Assembly (NCBI GenBank): GCA_013397455.1
Contig: VYZB01000520.1
Coordinates: 280,954-344,953, forward strand
Origin: Crotophaga sulcirostris
Lineage: Eukaryota > Chordata > Aves > Cuculiformes > Crotophagidae
DNA: 64,000 nucleotides
Reading direction: 5' to 3'
The number at the start of each line of letters is the position of its first letter. The first letter of the stretch is position 1. Position numbers and translations under genes: made by a program. Below the pieces are notes generated by a model. That model did no database searches. It was not told where the DNA came from and was given only the letters and a program-made list of their open reading frames with translations. Below, piece by piece: positions 58,466-64,000 of the stretch.

Positions 58466-61400
58466 ACGCTCATGGGTAGAGATAAGTACAAGGAGATCGC
58501 TCAATAATTGCTATCATGAACAAAACAGGTTTGACTTGGGGAAGATTAGTTTTTTGACAGTAGGATAATGAGAAATAACAACAAATCTAAAAACAGGGTC
58601 GCCTCCATCCTCCCACTACTAAAACCTTGCCTTTTAAACTGAATACATTGATCCAAGAAATTTTAACAAGAATATAAAATTATTTTCAGTACAATACAAA
58701 AGAAAATATCTAAAATACTATTACGGAAGCCCTCCAATTTTGGTTTAGGATCAATAGGTCATTTAAATTTAACATTAACTGAAGTTATAATGCTTTTTAT
58801 TTTTGCCAGGGTACTAGAACTATGCAAAGTCTTTGGAATACAGTTCCTTTCCCTTCCCAAATAGATGAGCAGCTCAGACCAATCTAAATCCTTCATCTTA
58901 TGTCTGCGTAGCAACCTAAGGAATAATATAAATTATGTGTATATGTTCTGGAGAGCCAAGGGGAAAGTGTTTGCATTACTCCTGGAAGACAGATCTAACG
59001 TTTTTTCTTTCCTACCCACGGTCTCAAAACAGGTTGCTACTAGATTCAGTTGAGGAAAAGTGGGAATTCTGTATAAGGCATTGGCTCTGGTAGAGAGTGA
59101 CAGAAGTTCATCTAAACATGTCAGCTGTTCATACTCTGTCTGCTAGAAGCTACTCGTAATAGCCATGACAGCCTAAATGGACGTCATCAGTTTATGTCAG
59201 TCCTTGAAAATATCAGCTGATGGGGTGGTAAAGCTGTCAGGAGAGGCTGACTTTGAGGGGCTATAGAGTTCAAGTAAAACTTAAACTTGAACATCTGTCA
59301 GGGTTGTTACTAGCAGTTTCCAGAGAGTGGTGATAGCTGATGCAGTGCATTCTCTGCATTATTTAATGTTTAAGTAAGAAAAATCCTCACACAAATGAGG
59401 TTTCAGGTGCCCAACTCTCTAAGCATAGTCCCGTGTAAAGAATTTTGCAGTACTCTAAGGTCAAGGCAGTAGTTGCTACGATCATATACTCATGCTATTT
59501 GGAAGTACCTCACAATAATGTTGCAACTCCTACACTTGTTATACTCTCAGGCATTGTGGGAAAAATGTTTCTCCATTACTGCTGTCTGTCTACAAGTAAG
59601 AACCAAAAGAAATAGTCATGTTGTGGATTGGCTTCTCAGAGGTCATAATTTACCTTCTAGGGGTGTGGTTTCTTTTATTTTCTCCCTTCTGTTATCATAC
59701 TGTTTTTATTTTCAGCAGACTAGCTGTCACATCAACATTTGAAAATTTTGATTCTTTGCAGCAGCTGTGTTAATTTGGCTCATCACCAATGGCTGAGTTA
59801 TGAGGGAAACTGTAGATGACAGATCAAAGAGGAGCAAACAGTGAGGATCTTTTGTTCACTTTTTTTCTGTCCAGCTGAACTCCCAATGTCCTATTATTTC
59901 CTCTTTTTTTTCCTGCTCCCTAGTTTTTGCTCTGCAAGTATCAGTGTATTATAGAATCATAGAGTTTGTCCATATTTGTTTTTTCCTTTACGTGGAGAGA
60001 AATAAAATTGCCCTTCAACTTCGAACTTTTGAACAAGCTTGTATGAAGCTACATGTGATGCTTTTGACTTGTATGTTTCTTAAGCGGGACAGAATTTCCT
60101 GAGATTGCTTCTACTTGCTCTCCTCCTAGGGTTTAAAACCTAATTCTTTCCCATGTATTAGGCTTCCCTTCTCATCACACTTGATCTTTGTGTGAGAATT
60201 TTTTTCCCTAGTTATTTCCTTTTAATTACTATTTTAACAAGATGCTTATGCTGAAAATGAAGGTAATTATTCTGCTGTTTTCTATTAACTCCTTCCTTAA
60301 GCTGATTTCAGTTGTTCCAAATTGGATTAAAAAACTGAAAGAAATATCAGTTGTCACGCTTCCAGGCATTTGGTGACTTTGCAGGATTAGGAATACACTT
60401 ATCTAATATTAAAGTGTTGTGGGTTTTTTTTTTCCATAAAACTGTCTGATACAGCAGTTCAAAACTTGCCTGGAAGCAGCTAATATTAGCCAATGTTGAA
60501 AAGAGGATAACCACACTTCATATACTATTGATACAATCAACATCGCAAATCCTCTCTTCTATGACTCTATTTCTTGTGCCAATACCATTGCACATAGCAG
60601 CTGTACAGACCTTCATTGACACTTGTGCTGTAAGGATATTTGAGAAAATCACCTGCTTTAAACTTGTCCTTTGGTTTCTTAAATTTGCCAACAGGTAGTA
60701 AGCACAAGCCAGGCTTCTCTTAACATAGCTCTGAAATAGACAAGAAAACCAAGAAACATTAACACTGAGAGTAAATGGGTATTTAATCATTTGTTATAAT
60801 GATGAGGCATACTATAGTAGTCAGTATAATGCTCATTATCCAGTGTAGACAGTAATTTATACTTGTTAATATATTTACAGGTTTGTATTCCAACATCTCC
60901 ATGAGCTCGAAAAGTTAATATACAAATGAAACAATAAAAAAAAAATTTAGAAGAAATCTTATTGAGGGTTAGGTGAGAAATAAAAGCTATTTGAGGGAAA
61001 GTAGCATGATTTTTAAAATTAATTTTAACTTCAGTAAAGCTGCTGCATTATACATGGTAAATCAAAGAGACTTTTTACTAAGTAGAAATGGAGAGAGTTA
61101 TTGATGATTATTTTCTGCAGCTATAGTAGTAATTATCAATTATTGAATTCTTATGATAAAATTAAGAAACTAGTTCTAATAGAAGGAGAGGTGGAGTAGC
61201 CTTACACATAAATAAATAAAAGACAAAATACTGGAACCAGAGGAGAGTCTCAGTTTTCATTAGCTACGAACACTCACTCAGCACTACAGAAAGACTGGGC
61301 CACCATGGCAAGGACGTTTTTTCTTTTTCGGCCTCCAGCCCTTCGCTTCTCCTCCCTTTCCCCCTTACCTTCACCATCCCCCTTAAGTTGAAAAACAAAC

Positions 61401-64000
61401 GAAACATTTTGATGACCTTGATACGTTTCCATGTCTCTTCTTTGGAGATGAGAACAGACCTTATAAAGTTCACATGTGCATATTAAGCCTATAACCATCT
61501 GCTGCAATTATGAACAGTGTGGTGGTTAAGTTTAGCATTTGGAGAGGAGGTCTGAAGGTCAGCTGTGTTTCAACTGTGGTGAAGTATCTTAGGTTGACTT
61601 GAATAAGTGAAAAATAACAGCAATAAGTGAGCAGCTATTTTTTTGAGTTGGCTTGTGGGGGATTTGAGATCAGGAATAGCACCAGAGGATGGTGCTCATA
61701 ACTCAGACTTAACAGGAATTAGAACATTCTCAGTGTCCTTAGGATGTTGAATTAGCTTCTGACTTTTTTTTTTCATTTTTAAATTGTGCTGCTGTAAAAA
61801 GCATAGGCTCATATCTCATACTTTAGCATGTATTTGCTGTGGTTTGGGCAGAACTCTGTTATTTAGTTGTTTTTTTGGATCCTTCACTTCCTTTTCTGCT
61901 TGAGGAAAAATTAAGTAGCAAGTGCTCCTTGTGTGTTGTGGGATCAACCAGCTCTCCAGAATACAAGTACCTGCTGTGTAAACTCTTTATGTTTATGACT
62001 CATATTTTAGTATTCTGTGAAACCATGCATCTAGGTAGCCCTGTGGGCTTCAAATGTTTGTTTTCTTTATTTAGTTGTTCATTGCCTTGATTCTAGATTT
62101 TTTCCTACAAGCCATAATTATGATAACTAAGTACATTATTTACAAGAATATTTCCATTACTTAGATTTAAAAAATATTGAGAATTAGACAGTAATCTCCT
62201 TATGGAAATTCCCTGTTTGGACAGCGTTTGCTGTGTTCAATGTGAATATTTAGTGTATCCACTCAGTTTTGGCAAATTAGGGGAAACTAAGTCTAGCTTC
62301 ATCACAACCTGATAAACACTTCTTTTGAAGTGTTCTGTGCGCTTGTGAACAGGTGATCAAAGTCTGGGCATGCAGCCCAGGGACTCCAGGGGATTGTGAA
62401 AAGTATTATAAGTCAAAACAACTGAAAGAATAATTCAGTACAGTGTTGGAAGACTCATTTTCTTGCATGTCCAGTGCCAGAACAAAACAGGCACGCATGA
62501 GCAAGGAGCAATGTTTAGCAATTACCCCAAACAGTTCTGAAGTATATAAAGTACAGTAGGGAAGGTAATACTGCTGCAATACCTTCTCAAACATGCTTAT
62601 AGTGTTCTCCAGCACAGCGTTTAGGAGTACAGAAAGCTGGAGAACTTGAAGGAACAATCTCACCTATAATTAGTAACTGAAGTTTCTTTTATGAAATGGA
62701 ATATTTAGAAATTAGCAATAGCTTTACCAAAGTGCTATTAAAACCTGCTAAAGTTCACTGGAAAATATTTTAATTGTAAATGCCCTTGTTATTTTTCTGG
62801 GAAATGGGTGAAGGTAAGAGAAAAAGCTGGCTGTTTGAATTTTTATGTCTCATTATGTAAAAAATGGACTTGAAATAAACTTATTTTAAAAATGAGAAAA
62901 AGAATCCAGAAATTCTATTCTATCCTGTTTGTTCAGTACTCAAAAAAACTTGCAGTCTCATTTTATATGTTCATGAATGATTCTGTATGTTTAAAAGAAA
63001 TTTCCCTTCCTTTAAAAAAACAGAAAAAACCTCCTTAAGTACTTGACACTTCTGCACATTTTCAGAGGTTTCAGAGCACAGGCATTTATCTCAGCTACTT
63101 TAAGTTTACAAAATTTTTTAAATCTCAGTGTGTCTTATTCTGGCCTTTTATAGGTTGTAGGTGGTCTTAGTTCTGATGTGAAGAGTAAATGAGATAATCA
63201 GACTGTAAGTTCTGAGGATATAACTTGGAAAATATTGCTTTGTTTATTAATATTTGGGTTTTCAGTGCTTCCATAATGAGTTCCAACTCTGTCATCAACT
63301 GTAGCAAAAAATTCCTAATAATTAGTTTAAACTGTTAAGATTTCAGTGCTTCCTTCTTTACTGAATGTTCATTTCCAACTCAGCTGAAGTCTTTGTGTTG
63401 ATCTTAAGGGAACAAAGCCTTCAGACCATTACTTCATAGGGTTTTTTTTAATTTCAATATGAAGATTTAGGGCCCCATGCCAACATAATGCTCTGTGAAC
63501 CCTCATTAGAATGCTTTACTCAGCTAGTTCCTTCCACATCCATGTTACTTCTGTGCATTAGTCTACTTGTGTACATTTACATTGATCAAATACTGTATTA
63601 GTTTTGGAGGAGACTGTGGACTGTTCCAGTTCTGAACTTAATCAGAGCTGTGTTTGACAGACAGCTTTGCCTAATTAATCCTTCAAAAAAGAATTTTTTT
63701 TAAAAAAAATCCATCTATGCGATGATCAAAAAAGGTTAAATTAAGAAATTAGTTAAATATTTATATATATGAGTAACAAATATTACTCTGATATTCGATG
63801 TTTAATATTAAGTAGTGGCTTATGTTATTTGGAGGTGAGGAGGAAAAGGGAGCGTGAGTCTATCTGCTAACAGGCATTGGGTTATATACTTGATATCAAT
63901 CCCATGGAAATAGTAAAAACTTTTCTGCAGTCTTCAAGGTACACCGCTGGCTTATGTGAGTAGCTGACAGTATATATTGTGAATAGTTACAAAACCTTTC
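58466..64000. other. AT-rich non-coding block
   Basis: No gene recognised. The words atagaatcatagag at about 59,951 recall a CR1 end but are too short to call. Positions 63,550-63,690 read like a conserved non-coding element. Open frames reach 90 codons at most, with no recognisable product. Confidence 0.5.
63693..63710. repeat. Perfect 18-bp A/T palindrome
   Basis: The palindrome A-T8-A8-T is self-complementary over its full 18 bases. It could extrude as a small hairpin, but is most simply explained as adjacent T and A runs. Confidence 0.75.

Noticed and set aside
59947..59968. atagaatcatagag resembling an antisense CR1 end
   Set aside because: Only about 15 bases fit and the expected continuation (ggaagggacc-type block) is absent, so chance or an unusable relic.

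Overview
The window looks like non-coding DNA from a bird nuclear genome. The base composition is AT-rich with no operon-like gene packing, and six segments are clear fragments of CR1, the LINE that dominates bird genomes. Several keep the diagnostic CR1 3' end, which reads close to CCATTCTGTGA on the sense strand. Some CR1 wording, such as the accatggcactgagtgg motif near 29,310, reminds me of non-galliform birds, but I cannot fix the species. I found no recognisable protein-coding gene, rRNA, intact tRNA or CRISPR array. The 64 kb is best read as a gene desert or as part of very long introns.

Layout. Positions 1-6,389 are AT-rich and unassigned. A 153-base exon-like open segment lies at 6,390-6,542, and an A/T repeat block at 7,332-7,448. 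A plus-strand CR1 3' end with an internal tandem duplication occupies 8,700-9,012, followed by an unassigned GC-richer patch to 9,680. Positions 9,681-15,744 are mostly featureless. A plus-strand CR1 reverse-transcriptase fragment (15,745-16,118) is followed by a minus-strand CR1 fragment (16,171-16,260). The longest ATG-initiated ORF, of doubtful coding status, is at 25,130-25,651. A CR1 3' end is at 25,753-25,936, and a second exon-like ORF at 26,690-26,944. A minus-strand CR1 lies at 29,207-29,357. An old L2-clade LINE fragment at 30,331-30,768 still carries readable protein similarity. Positions 30,966-56,149 are almost all unassigned AT-rich DNA with scattered microsatellites, a twin hairpin, a possible tRNA-derived SINE relic and several stretches that read like conserved non-coding elements. 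A short CR1 tail is at 56,151-56,214. The best-preserved transposon is a minus-strand CR1 at 57,645-58,465, split by a 205-bp non-autonomous hAT element with perfect 16-bp ends and a perfect 8-bp target duplication. The remainder to 64,000 is unassigned.

No genes were found to act together here. The most solid observations are the nested hAT-in-CR1 insertion and the degraded L2-type LINE. The most speculative but useful leads are the two exon-like open segments, whose base composition by codon position resembles real coding sequence, and the candidate conserved non-coding elements. All base counts were made by eye and hand and should be treated as approximate.
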